Notes: a model not told the origin generated them from the letters alone. A stretch of DNA of 64,000 bases from Paraburkholderia sp. BL9I2N2 (GCF_004339745.1 NZ_SMGP01000004.1:1099078-1163077); one strand, 5' to 3'; positions 35,165 to 43,787 are shown, counted from the first letter of the stretch. Numbers and translations are program-made.

Positions 35165-36184
35165 ATGGGTCTGCTGTCGTGGTTGACCGGAAAACGCACA
35201 CCTGAAGAAGGCGATGTCCAGCAGACGAAGGAAATCGTTGATCGGATCGTCAGGCTCAGTCCGCAATTGCGTCTCGCGCGTGACTACGAGGCGCGTATGG
35301 CGCCCGCAGTGCGCAAAGCGATCGATTATCTGACGCGCCTCGCGGAAGAGATGCCCCCCGCGTGTGAAGCAAGCGCGGCTGCCTGGACAACGGATCCGTA
35401 CATTCACGCTTTTTTTGCCGCGCCTGATGATGTTTGCGCGCTCTTTAGCCACTCGGAGGCAGTGCGCGCCTACTTCCGCGATCACCCTGAGGCGGAGGAA
35501 GCCTTCGCCGTGCTCGGAATGGCCATCATGGAAAAGAGCATTCTCGGCGTGGCGCAACATGGGGCAACGATCCGGACCGACGTCGTGCAGACGACGGTCA
35601 GCTTTAGCGATCATCAGGTGCGCGTTTGCGGTGTGTCGGAAGCAGCGCTCCGGCGGGAAATCGTGCTGCGGGTCGTCGACCAGCTTGCGCTCGAGGGAAT
35701 CAGCAAAATCGAGGCGGACGAGTCACGGCGTGATTCGCTCGAACAGGAGCGGGCGCTACTCAGGACACGCCTTGCACTTCTTGAACGGCAGGGGGCCGGG
35801 GTGCGTTCGCTGCTGGGCAGCGAAGCGTCGTGCAACCCAGCGGAAGCCATGCGCCTGCAGGCGCGCATCGAAGAGAACAATCAGGCTCTGGCGAGTCTCG
35901 GCCTGAAGACCGAAGCGCTGGAGCGAGAACTGGATGTGATTTGCGGCGTGCTGTCGTCACCGGACTCGCATTTCTACATCTTGAAGAAGACATTCCGGCT
36001 GGACCGGTTGAACGTCATCGTGGAGGAAGTGGGCGTCCGCCCGGCAGAAGAAATAGAGTTTCGGATAGCCCGTTTGCCTGCGAGTCCGGAGACGATGCGC
36101 GCCTACGCGATGGTGCGCTTTCAGCGTAGCAACCTTCTGCCGGTCCGCAGCATGTTGACGGAAGCCGGACGGTTGCTGATTTGA
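35165..36184 (+). CDS. Unknown coiled-coil protein, last gene of the DUF3141 operon
   Basis: A 339-residue soluble protein, not recognised. It starts MGLLSWLTGKR. The first 170 residues are mainly helical (EEIMPP region, FFAAPDDVCALFSHSEAVRAYF, AVLGMAIMEKSILGVAQHG), residues about 180-275 are strongly heptad-like (ISKIEADESRRDSLEQERAL and following), and the C-terminus is a mixed domain (FYILKKTFRLDRLNVIVEEV). The frame opens at 35075, but GGAG lies 7 bases before ATG 35165. It follows the RRM gene by 19 bases, suggesting a joint role. Confidence 0.8.
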   Translation: MGLLSWLTGKRTPEEGDVQQTKEIVDRIVRLSPQLRLARDYEARMAPAVRKAIDYLTRLAEEMPPACEASAAAWTTDPYIHAFFAAPDDVCALFSHSEAVRAYFRDHPEAEEAFAVLGMAIMEKSILGVAQHGATIRTDVVQTTVSFSDHQVRVCGVSEAALRREIVLRVVDQLALEGISKIEADESRRDSLEQERALLRTRLALLERQGAGVRSLLGSEASCNPAEAMRLQARIEENNQALASLGLKTEALERELDVICGVLSSPDSHFYILKKTFRLDRLNVIVEEVGVRPAEEIEFRIARLPASPETMRAYAMVRFQRSNLLPVRSMLTEAGRLLI

Positions 36185-36195
36185 CGGCAGGCCTC

Positions 36196-36303
36196 TCACG
36201 CACCGTGCCGGGTACCTGGCACAGAGGGTGGCTCCGTCTGTGCGAACCCCGTGTTGCTGAGAGCCACGAGCGTCGCCACGATGATGAGCTTGCTGTCTCT
36301 CAT
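36196..36303 (-). CDS. Possible 35-residue secreted peptide
   Basis: A short reverse frame encodes MRDSKLIIVATLVALSNTGFAQ, a convincing signal peptide, followed by only 13 residues rich in Pro (TEPPSVPGTRHGA). AAAGGA lies 7 bases upstream of the ATG. It could be a true micro-protein or the remnant 5' end of a longer exported-protein gene. Its last codons overlap the hairpin at 36205-36222. Confidence 0.35.
   Translation of the reverse strand: MRDSKLIIVATLVALSNTGFAQTEPPSVPGTRHGA
36205..36222. terminator. Hairpin after the DUF3141 operon
   Basis: GTGCCGG, loop GTAC, CTGGCAC: seven pairs including one wobble, 20 bases after the stop of the coiled-coil gene. No U-tract. Placement suggests a terminator, but strength is doubtful. 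Confidence 0.3.
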
Positions 36304-36403
36304 GCTGCTGTCCTTTGACGCATACGCGCACCGTGTTTTGCGGCCTGATTGGCCGCCTTTTCCTTCATGACGGACGCGCGTCGCGCTGCCCTTACGATGC
36401 CGC

Positions 36404-36877
36404 TCACTTGATCGTGTAGCCACGACCTTCCATGCAAGCAGCGTAGGCACGGTTGAAGGTGTCCATGGCGCCTTGCGACTGCGACTGCGCCGATGCTGAC
36501 GCAGCGCGCCGGTTTTGCCGGGCGCGCGAGCCGCCGACCATCGTTCCGGCCGTGGCGCCGATCGCCGCGCCTTTTCCTGCGTCACCGGCTATGGCTCCGA
36601 TCACCGCTCCGCCAGCCGCGCCACGCGCCGCGCCTTGAACGCGTTCGCCTCCGCCCACTGCCGGTCCAGAAGGCGGCGGCGGGGCGTTGGCCACGGCAGT
36701 TGGATCGACTCCGGTGTTAGTCTTGGCCCATGAATAACATGCTCCGTCGTCCTGCTGCTGTTTTTGCTGGCTTTGACCCTTGGCGGGATAAGCGATCGGC
36801 TTTCCCTGCGCGGCGACGTCAACTGATATCAATGCGGCTAAAGTGGCAAAAACGCAGTACTTCGTTAACGTATTCAC
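36404..36877 (-). CDS. Glycine-zipper exported protein
   Basis: A 157-residue protein starting with GTG (AAGGAG 6 bases upstream), with a signal peptide ending DVAAQG. Then YPAKGQSQQKQQQ, a CYSWAKTNTGVDP segment, a glycine-zipper stretch (ARGAAGGAVIGAIAGDAGKG and GAAIGATAGTMVGG, about residues 83-112), and a C-terminal RAYAACMEGRGYTIK. Such zipper proteins insert in or associate with membranes. The gene at 15076 has the same ends but lacks the zipper. A copy of the repeated element lies about 230 bases upstream. Confidence 0.82.
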   Translation of the reverse strand: MNTLTKYCVFATLAALISVDVAAQGKPIAYPAKGQSQQKQQQDDGACYSWAKTNTGVDPTAVANAPPPPSGPAVGGGERVQGAARGAAGGAVIGAIAGDAGKGAAIGATAGTMVGGSRARQNRRAASASAQSQSQGAMDTFNRAYAACMEGRGYTIK

Positions 36878-37104
36878 GGCAGCTCCTTGCTTGAGCCCAC
36901 GCTAATGCAGGTCACCGGTCACCTGAATGCGAGCAGCCGGTAACTGACACCGTCATGGCAATTCTGCCGGGATCTCGCGCTGGGCGATGTGTGTGCAACA
37001 ACGGCAGGTTGGCTTTTATCATTGCGTTCCCGTCATACCGCGCGCAATCGGACTAAGGTCGTATTTTTGCCGTCCGGCGCCTCGTCAGTCTCTGAGATCG
37101 ATGA

Positions 37105-37125
37105 TCTAAGACCAAGGTCCGATTG
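37105..37125. promoter_or_regulatory. Repeated palindromic element, copy 8
   Basis: TCTAAGACCAAGGTCCGATTG, core at 37110-37119. It lies 30 bases before the SulP remnant and about 230 bases before the glycine-zipper gene on the other strand. It may be the leftover operator of the decayed permease. Confidence 0.5.
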
Positions 37126-37148
37126 GTATCGCACTGGCCCACCTATAA

Positions 37149-37530
37149 GCTGCAATAGCGGTTGGCGATTCGGCGCGCTGGGCCTCGATCGCCGCACTAA
37201 CGGCCGTGCTGATAGCTGGCATGTGCCTCATTGCGTGGTTGCTGCGTCTCAGTTCATTGGTCAATTTCACCAGCGAGGCACGTGCGCGAGATGGTCTGGC
37301 TGAAGATCCGCTCCACCGCTGAGCCGGTCAGACTTCTGATCTTTACCTGTCCGCGTCGCCCGTTGTCGATCTGGCGGGCGCGCGAATGCTCAAGACGTTG
37401 CATGAAGCACTTCAGACAGCCGCAATAGGGATGAAAGTGGTCGCCGCGCACGGAGACGCGCGAGATATGCTTCGCGCCGAGGGTCTCGAAGATCGCCTCG
37501 GCCTCATCGATCGGCGCAACCCGGTCGCGG
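37149..37530 (+). pseudogene. Remnant of a SulP-family anion permease with STAS domain
   Basis: Two pieces of a SulP permease remain. At 37149-37272 one frame reads ARWASIAALTAVLIAGMCLI and then AWLLRLSSLVNFTSE, an early membrane segment of the family. It then passes directly (about 37280-37295) into a STAS-domain end in another frame: VWLKIRSTAEPVRLLIF, a one-base loss near 37345, then LSASPVVDLAGARMLKTLHE and MKVVAAHGDARDMLRAEGLE. The transport core of several hundred residues is deleted, and a TAA lies immediately before the first piece. This is true decay by deletion, not a sequencing slip. Confidence 0.7.
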
Positions 37531-37737
37531 ACTCGTCGACGAATTCCATTCACGAAAAGTATGACCGACGGAACCGATGCAGCCGCTCACATCAACGGAT
37601 AGCGCAGGCAGCGGTTGGATGAGGCCGCGAGGCCGTGGCTCTCAGCGCATCTGCATGACGCTATCGCTGTTTTTGTCGTGCCAGCGCCGAGGGCAATGCT
37701 ATTGCTTTCCGGATCCGCTATTGAGGGAGATACACCG

Positions 37738-38136
37738 ATGCCCGCCCAATCTCGCGTTGCGATACACGTTCTACCGCACTGGTTGATAGGTGCGGCTCTG
37801 CTGGCCGGAGCGACTGTCGGCTACGCTGGAAACCTGAACTTCCTGAAAGATACGCCGATCAGTTACATGAGGGAAGCTGACCGGAAAGCACTTAACGACG
37901 CCGCGCAGACCGCGCTTGAAACAAAGAAGGATGGTGAAACGTTGGAATGGAACAACGCGGGCACCGGCAATCCCGTATCCATCAAGGGCACGGTGACTCC
38001 GCACGATACCTCGCACAAGGGCGATCGAACCTGTCGGACGACGACGCTCGTGGCTATCGCAAAGGGCCAGACGCAAAGCTGGATGCCCACCGTCTGTAAG
38101 CACGGCAACGGCCTCTGGAAGATACTGAGGCAATGA
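37738..38136 (+). CDS. RT0821/Lpp0805-type surface protein
   Basis: A 132-residue protein with an N-terminal membrane or signal segment (WLIGAALLAGATVGYA). The mature domain fits the 17-kDa surface-antigen-like RT0821/Lpp0805 family: LNDAAQTALETKKDGETLEW, then GTVTP, TCRTTTLVAI and a final KHGNGLWKIL. The frame opens at 37615, but GGGAGA lies 7 bases before ATG 37738. The function is unknown; an outer-membrane or periplasmic location is inferred. Confidence 0.72.
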   Translation: MPAQSRVAIHVLPHWLIGAALLAGATVGYAGNLNFLKDTPISYMREADRKALNDAAQTALETKKDGETLEWNNAGTGNPVSIKGTVTPHDTSHKGDRTCRTTTLVAIAKGQTQSWMPTVCKHGNGLWKILRQ

Positions 38137-38242
38137 GTGGCTGGCGGAAGCGTCCCGCATAACTGAAGCGGCACCGGGGTCGCCACGCCGAGGGCGACGT
38201 CCACAGTGCTCTCCAGTATTCATCTTCCCGCCGCGGGGCAAT

Positions 38243-38524
38243 TCAATGAAACGGGTGCGACTGCCAAGTCACGAACTCGCCGTCGAAGTCGGCAACTGCT
38301 ATGCCGAACAAGCAGGAACCTGAGGTGAAGTCGAGCCGCACCCGATGCTTCTTTTCGTCCTGGTAAATCCACCTGCACGGCGTCTCGCCTGAACAGCCGA
38401 TCCAGACCGCAATCAATGGACTCGTCCTCCATTGCGATGATGCCCAGCGCGCTATTCGTTCATTCGGACTGCCGTTCCCGTGCGTCAGGCGATATCCGGG
38501 GGACTTCTTTTTGTCATTTCCCAT
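38243..38524 (-). CDS. Possible small protein of unknown function
   Basis: A 93-residue reverse frame. The second half is protein-like (CRWIYQDEKKHRVRLDFTSG, then CLFGIAVADFDGEFVTWQSH), with three Cys, while the first 35 residues look less convincing. No signal peptide is seen. The start has GGAG only 2 bases away (or GAGA at 9). Copy 9 of the repeated element lies 60 bases upstream, which supports a real promoter here. The family is not recognised. Confidence 0.45.
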   Translation of the reverse strand: MGNDKKKSPGYRLTHGNGSPNERIARWASSQWRTSPLIAVWIGCSGETPCRWIYQDEKKHRVRLDFTSGSCLFGIAVADFDGEFVTWQSHPFH

Positions 38525-39000
38525 CGCTCCATTCTCGTAAAGAACTGGAGTATTCGAAAATCCAGGAAGGGGTATGTCTGTGGGACCAAGGTCTTATTGT
38601 TTCGTATCGCGAGAGGAATCATTGTAGTGCAGGAGATACAGATTTGAGAGACGGGAATATTTCTCAATCAAGATGGCGACCACGATTCCTTTATCAATGT
38701 ACCCGCTCGCACATCGGTGTTAATGGGTGAACGGCAGACGAGGGCTACCATGGCATGGCTAGCTGCAACGTTACAGCACTATCGCATCCAGTAGTGCTTT
38801 CGCCTGACCGGGTTGTGGTGCGGCCGCACATCAATCGCAACGTGGCGGAACTACTCGCCGGCGACATCACCAGTGCCAGCAAATATCTCGAGAAAAATGG
38901 CGAAAACGCTCCACCGCCGACGCTGCACGCACATCCCTCGGGAACGGCGGCGCCCACCAAATGCTGAGGATGGCAAACGATGCAGCCGGGAGAGTTCACT
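38525..39000. other. Intergenic region with copy 9 of the element; no firm gene
   Basis: AT-rich on its left half. A 70-residue forward frame at 38755-38967 (containing RPHINRNVAELLAGDITSAS) has no good ribosome site and no recognised family; it may be a remnant. The right end carries GGGAGAG for the small membrane gene at 39001. Confidence 0.35.
38579..38599. promoter_or_regulatory. Repeated palindromic element, copy 9
   Basis: TGTGGGACCAAGGTCTTATTG, core at 38584-38593. It lies 60 bases upstream of the reverse-strand small frame at 38524. Confidence 0.5.
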
Positions 39001-39192
39001 ATGGCGCGCGCAGAAAGCAGGATCGTCCTGGCGGTGATTGCTGTATTCGTAGCGCTGGGTGGAATTGCGTCGTCGATCCGAGGCTTGCTTTACGAGAGCC
39101 CGGCTCTTGTTCATATCGGGGCGTATGCGATGGTGCTCGGCGTCGCCTGCTTCGTGCTGCTGCTCCGTCCGGGTAAGGGAGCCGGCAAGTAA
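39001..39192 (+). CDS. Small two-helix membrane protein
   Basis: A 63-residue protein made of two membrane segments (IVLAVIAVFVALGGIASSI and AYAMVLGVACFVLLL) with a short loop and a basic tail (RPGKGAGK). GGGAGAG lies 6 bases before ATG 39001; the in-frame ATG at 38980 lacks a site. A protein of similar layout is encoded at 52273. The function is unknown. Confidence 0.6.
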   Translation: MARAESRIVLAVIAVFVALGGIASSIRGLLYESPALVHIGAYAMVLGVACFVLLLRPGKGAGK

Positions 39193-39331
39193 GGCGAGAG
39201 GACCTAGTGTCGGCCCGTACGGCCTGGCGTTGCGCCCGGTTGTCAGAGCGCCAGATCGAACGGGATCGAAGGATGGAGCGGCGAGACTCACGCACCGGGG
39301 ATTTGCCTCGGAAACACAATGGAGGTCGATG

Positions 39332-39919
39332 ATGAACAGACGGAATTTTGTACTAAAAGTAGCGGCTGTCAGCGCCGCGGCGAGTTTGACGCTCGCGGGC
39401 TGCTCCGTGACGCCGGGCAGCGGCAAAAGCCCTGAAACCGATGCATCGAAGCGCCAGGCGATCGACGCGAGTGTTGACGGTACGTTGAGCCGGCTTTTCG
39501 CGACGATCAAGGGCTCGCGCGAACTCGCATCGAAAGCCCAAGGCATCCTTGTGTTCCCGGATGTGAAGAAAGCGGCCTTCATTGCCGGGGCAGAGTATGG
39601 CGAAGGCGCATTGCGTGTGGGTGGCACGACAGCTGGCTACTACAGCACAGCGGCTGCTTCATTTGGATTCCAGGCCGGTGCCCAGTCGACGGCAGTCATT
39701 ATCATGTTCATGACGCGGGACGCGCTCGACAAGTTCCGCAATGCGGCTGGGTGGTCGGTTGGCGGCGACGTGGCGGTGTCAATCGTGAAAGTGGGTGCGA
39801 ACGGCACAATCGACACGACATCGGCCTCCTCGCAGGTCGTGGCTCTCGTGTTGACCAATACCGGGCTGATGGCGGACGCTTCGCTCAACGGCGCCAAGGT
39901 GACACGGCTGAATCTGTGA
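39332..39919 (+). CDS. Second SYLF/YSC84-domain lipoprotein
   Basis: A 195-residue lipoprotein (ASLTLAGCSV, lipobox after an Arg-Arg start, MNRRNFVLK, which also resembles a Tat motif). It has a SYLF domain: KAQGILVFPDVKKAAFIAGA, GYYSTAAASFGFQAGAQS, and LVLTNTGLMADASLNGAKVT. It is paralogous to the protein at 14413. Tandem ATGs lie at 39329 and 39332; GGAGG is 6 bases before the second. Confidence 0.87.
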   Translation: MNRRNFVLKVAAVSAAASLTLAGCSVTPGSGKSPETDASKRQAIDASVDGTLSRLFATIKGSRELASKAQGILVFPDVKKAAFIAGAEYGEGALRVGGTTAGYYSTAAASFGFQAGAQSTAVIIMFMTRDALDKFRNAAGWSVGGDVAVSIVKVGANGTIDTTSASSQVVALVLTNTGLMADASLNGAKVTRLNL

Positions 39920-40268
39920 AAGTGAAACGCGGCCTGCCCCAGATACGCCAGCTTGCCTGAACCGTAGTGACGGGCGCGGGGCTGGCGGAGCGCCGCGCGC
40001 CGGTGCGGACGACGTTCGGGCGTGCGAATGCGCCGCGGGCCCGGTCGTCGATCAGCCCGCCACGCGGACGTAGCCGGCGGCGCATTTACCCGCACGGAAG
40101 CGGTCGCGATATCCGTCACGCCCAGCATGAACAGCTCGCTGGCGATGAATCGACGATCTTTCAGAGAGACGGGTGCAGTGGCATGGTTCTGTTCCGACTA
40201 CCATGGTTATGGGCGTGCCCTGGATTGTCGCCAGCAGATCATCGAGGCGACCTGCCGGGAGACAAGTT
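39920..40268. other. Intergenic region before the AI-2E family transporter
   Basis: 349 bases. Open frames here are either upstream extensions of the transporter or GC-rich shadows. No repeated element, RNA gene or repeat was seen. The right end has GGGAGA at 40257-40262 serving ATG 40269. Confidence 0.4.
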
Positions 40269-41372
40269 ATGTTGCTCACACCGATTACCGAACGGGTGTT
40301 GTCCAGGCAATTGCTCGATGTTCTGATCCGTGCCGGACTTATTGCCGTTCTGGCTGTTTTCTGTTTCCGGATCTTCGCCCCGTTCCTCAACCTCATGGTC
40401 TGGGCTCTCGTCCTCGCGATCACGCTGTATCCGCTCCAGGTCAGACTCAGGCGTACGCTTGCCAACAAGGACGGTCTGATCGCCACGCTGATCATTCTGG
40501 TTGCGTTTGCCGTCATTCTCGTGCCGACCTATATGTTGGGCGTCGCGGTGGCCGACTCGTTGGAGAGTGTGGTGGCCGTCATCAAGAGCGGCAGCTTTCG
40601 CATTCCTGCGCCGGCCGATTCGGTTGCCAGTTGGCCGCTGGTGGGGCAGAAGGTGCACGACTTCTGGCAACAGGCCTCGACGGACCTCACCGGTCTCGCG
40701 CACCGGTTCGCACCTCAGCTCAAGGAAGCCGGACTTGCATTGCTCGCCACGGTCACCGGCCTGTCGGCGGGACTGCTGATCTTTTTCGTCGCGCTGATCG
40801 TCGCGGGGATTCTGATGGCTCACGGCGAGACAGGTCATAAAAGCGCGGCGCAGATCGCTGCGCGCATCTCCGGTCCCGAGACCGGCCCGCAGATCACGGA
40901 GCTCTGTACGGCCACGATTCGCGCTGTGGCACAAGGCGTGGTGGGGATCGCGTTTATCCAGATGTTGTTGATTGGCATCGGCTTCGTGATGATGGGCATT
41001 CCCGGTGCGGGCCTGCTGGCGCTCGCCGTGCTGCTGATCGGCGTCATGCAGTTGCCGGCCACGCTGATCACGGCGCCTGTGATCGTCTTTGTCATCGTCA
41101 CCGAGGGTGTCAGTACCACGACGATCATCTTCGCGGTCTACGTGTTCGTCGCGGGACTCGTCGACAACGTGCTCAAGCCATTGCTACTTGGGCGCGGCGT
41201 CGCCGTGCCGATGCCTGTCGTGTTGATCGGCGCGCTCGGCGGCATGGTATCGGGCGGCGTCATCGGCCTGTTCATCGGTCCCGTGATGCTTGCGGTCGGG
41301 TATCGACTGTTCTGGCGATGGGTGAAAGACCAATCCGGTGCCGAGCAGCCGAAAGAAGAGCGGCAGGCCTGA
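40269..41372 (+). CDS. AI-2E family transporter (PF01594)
   Basis: A 367-residue inner-membrane protein with about eight hydrophobic segments: two N-terminal (LIRAGLIAVLAVFCFRIF, LVWALVLAITLYPL), a soluble domain from about 100 to 175, then segments ending with LLLGRGVAVPMPVVLIGALG and GVIGLFIGPVMLAVGY, the conserved C-terminal signature. Members export diverse small molecules or ions; the substrate is unknown. The frame opens at 40173, but the ribosome site fits ATG 40269. GTG or TTG alternatives are not needed. Confidence 0.9.
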   Translation: MLLTPITERVLSRQLLDVLIRAGLIAVLAVFCFRIFAPFLNLMVWALVLAITLYPLQVRLRRTLANKDGLIATLIILVAFAVILVPTYMLGVAVADSLESVVAVIKSGSFRIPAPADSVASWPLVGQKVHDFWQQASTDLTGLAHRFAPQLKEAGLALLATVTGLSAGLLIFFVALIVAGILMAHGETGHKSAAQIAARISGPETGPQITELCTATIRAVAQGVVGIAFIQMLLIGIGFVMMGIPGAGLLALAVLLIGVMQLPATLITAPVIVFVIVTEGVSTTTIIFAVYVFVAGLVDNVLKPLLLGRGVAVPMPVVLIGALGGMVSGGVIGLFIGPVMLAVGYRLFWRWVKDQSGAEQPKEERQA

Positions 41373-41475
41373 TGCTGCCTGGGCCGATCGGTGTACGTGA
41401 GGCACGTGCTGAGTTGGGCATCGAGGTTGCCGGCCGCTAGCCGCGGGTACGACAGAGCGACGGTCGGCGGCGCCA

Positions 41476-42477
41476 TCATTTCAGATGGCTGTTGCGCCAG
41501 TTGCGCGGGGTCACGCCGAAGCGTGAATTGAACCAGTACGTGAAGGAGCCCTGCTGTGAATATCCCAGCAACGCCGAAACCCGCCCTATCGGATAGCGCG
41601 GGTTGCTCATGTAGCGCACGGCAAGTTCGCCCCGGACCTCGTCCACCAGACTCGAGAAGCTGGTATGCGCCAGTTCGAGCTGGCGCTGCATGGTGCGAAC
41701 GCTCAGACGCAAATGGCGGGCAACCAGTTCGACCGTGGCCTGCTCAAGGGGCAGCAGCAGGTAGATTGCCTTGCGCACTTCCAGCGCGGTCGAATCGGCA
41801 CCCGCCACGTTGAGCGAGTCGGCGAGGCTCTCGGCATAGCGCACCAGTTCCGGGTCAGCGGAGGGATTCGGGTAGTCGAGATCGGCGGCCGCACACACGA
41901 AACCGTTGAAATCGCTTCCGAACTCCAACGCGCAGCCGAAGAACCGTCGATGAAACGTCAGGTCTGCCGGCCCTTGGTGAACGAAATGGACCGAACGCGG
42001 TTTCCAGTGATTGCCGAGCAGGGCGCTGGAGTGGCGCCCGAGCACGCCGACCGCGAGTTCGATCGCCTGTTTCGTCGGAGTGCCCGGTTCGACTACCAGT
42101 TCTTCCCGGATGGTGACCGATTCACCGGCGTCCTCGACGTGCATGGCGAGGGCTTCGTTGAGCAGATGCCGGTATTGGGCCGCGGCCAGCAACACCTCGC
42201 GAAGCGTGCGCTTATGCGCGAGCAGGACATTGATCACACCAGTACCGAACTTTTGCCGCGTCCCGGCCATCTGCAGCGCGAAAGTCGGGCACGACGCCTT
42301 TTCGGCCGTCAGTTCCAGCAGCCGGCACGCGGCTGCTGCCGGAATGCGATCGTCCGGATTCGCAAGCGCCGCAGTATCGATCCCGACCTGCTTCGCCAGC
42401 TCGACCGGGTTCAGCCCGACCCGCCGCGTCACATCGAAATAGCCGCTCATGGCTACCGCGCGCAACATCGTTTCCAT
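41476..42477 (-). CDS. AraC-family regulator of the catabolic cluster
   Basis: A 333-residue regulator of the AraC type with an arabinose-binding-like N-terminal domain (PVELAKQVGIDTAALANPDD, CRLLELTAEKA) and a C-terminal double HTH: LRLSVRTMQRQLE for the first helix pair, and YPIGRVSALLGYSQQGSFTY with WFNSRFGVTPRNWR for the second. The frame opens at 42555; ATG 42477 has GGAG 8 bases upstream. It is divergent from the BKACE gene across 254 bases, so it likely controls the forward operon in response to its substrate. Confidence 0.9.
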   Translation of the reverse strand: METMLRAVAMSGYFDVTRRVGLNPVELAKQVGIDTAALANPDDRIPAAAACRLLELTAEKASCPTFALQMAGTRQKFGTGVINVLLAHKRTLREVLLAAAQYRHLLNEALAMHVEDAGESVTIREELVVEPGTPTKQAIELAVGVLGRHSSALLGNHWKPRSVHFVHQGPADLTFHRRFFGCALEFGSDFNGFVCAAADLDYPNPSADPELVRYAESLADSLNVAGADSTALEVRKAIYLLLPLEQATVELVARHLRLSVRTMQRQLELAHTSFSSLVDEVRGELAVRYMSNPRYPIGRVSALLGYSQQGSFTYWFNSRFGVTPRNWRNSHLK

Positions 42478-42731
42478 CGCTATGTCTCCGCTCACCTGTC
42501 GCCGGCAGCGTCCCTGTGCCTGTGTCCATGTCTGCTGACTAGATGCCTGCCGCACGTACCGGTGTTAACGCGTAGTGGCATGAATTCCGAAAAGAATGGC
42601 GCCGTATCGCAAAAGTGTAGCGCAGGATTGCCGTATCGTGCATCTCAACGGTTCATCATGTTCCGACCAGTTATCAAGCGGCCAGCCGTGTCGCGAGCGT
42701 CGGAATACCCGTCACCCTATTGGAGAACACG

Positions 42732-43787
42732 ATGCAATTCCTCGACGATTCGCTGCACCCCGAGAACCAGGACAAGGTTGTGATCACGACCGCTCCGTAC
42801 GGCCCGGAATGGATGCCGGAGGACTTTCCGGAAGACATTCCGGTGACGATGGAAGAGCAGATCCAGAAGGCCGTCGACTGCTACAACGCCGGCGCCACCG
42901 TCCTGCACCTGCACGTGCGCGAACTGGATGGCAAAGGCTCGAAGCGTCTGTCGAAATTCAACGAACTCATCGCCGGCGTGCGAGCGGCTGTGCCGGACAT
43001 GATCATCCAGGTGGGCGGCTCGATCTCGTTTGCACCGGAAGACGACGGCCAGGCGGCGAAGTGGCTTTCCGACGACACGCGTCACATGCTGGCCGATCTC
43101 GACCCGAAGCCCGATCAGGTGACCGTCGCGATCAACACCACGCAGATGAACATCATGGAGCTGCTCTATCCGGAGTACCTGGAAGGCACCTCGTTGTCCA
43201 ACCCTGCGTTCATGGCCGCTTATAGCGAGATGACGGTTCCCGCCGGCCCGGCATGGGTCGAGGAGCACCTGCGCCGCCTGCAGGCTTCGGGTATCCAGCC
43301 GCACTTCCAGCTCACGGGCATCCATGCGCTCGAGACACTCGATCGCCTGGTGCGCAAGGGCATCTACAAGGGGCCGCTGAACCTGACGTGGATCGGTATC
43401 GGCGGTGGCTTCGACGGCCCGAACCCGTTCAACTTCTTCAACTTCGTGCACCGCGCGCCGGATGGCTGCACGCTCACGGCCGAGTCGCTGCTCAAGAACG
43501 TGTTGCCGTTCAACATGATGGCGATGGCCATGGGCCTGCATCCTCGCTGCGGGATCGAAGACACGATCATCGACGCGCACGGCAACCGGATGACGTCGGT
43601 GCAGCAGATCGAACAGTGCGTGCGTGTAGCGCGCGAACTGGGCCGCGAGATCGCCTCCGGCAAGGAAGCGCGCGACATCTACCGCATCGGCGTGCAATAC
43701 GAAACGGCCGACGAGACACTCGCGGCCAACGGCATGACACCGAATCGCAAGGCAGGCGTGAAGAACCTGCCGCTGCGCGCGGCGTAA
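42732..43787 (+). CDS. Beta-keto acid cleavage enzyme (BKACE, DUF849)
   Basis: A 351-residue zinc enzyme. BKACEs condense a beta-keto acid with acetyl-CoA to give a CoA ester plus acetoacetate. The metal-binding motif HLHVRE (His59, His61) follows AGATVL. A later QVGGSISFAPEDD and LHPRCGIEDTIID are typical of the family. The proteins are usually about 270-310 residues; this one has a longer C-terminus and an early insertion. TTG 42720 is in frame, but ATG 42732 has GGAG 6 bases upstream. It heads the catabolic run. The substrate is unknown. Confidence 0.9.
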   Translation: MQFLDDSLHPENQDKVVITTAPYGPEWMPEDFPEDIPVTMEEQIQKAVDCYNAGATVLHLHVRELDGKGSKRLSKFNELIAGVRAAVPDMIIQVGGSISFAPEDDGQAAKWLSDDTRHMLADLDPKPDQVTVAINTTQMNIMELLYPEYLEGTSLSNPAFMAAYSEMTVPAGPAWVEEHLRRLQASGIQPHFQLTGIHALETLDRLVRKGIYKGPLNLTWIGIGGGFDGPNPFNFFNFVHRAPDGCTLTAESLLKNVLPFNMMAMAMGLHPRCGIEDTIIDAHGNRMTSVQQIEQCVRVARELGREIASGKEARDIYRIGVQYETADETLAANGMTPNRKAGVKNLPLRAA

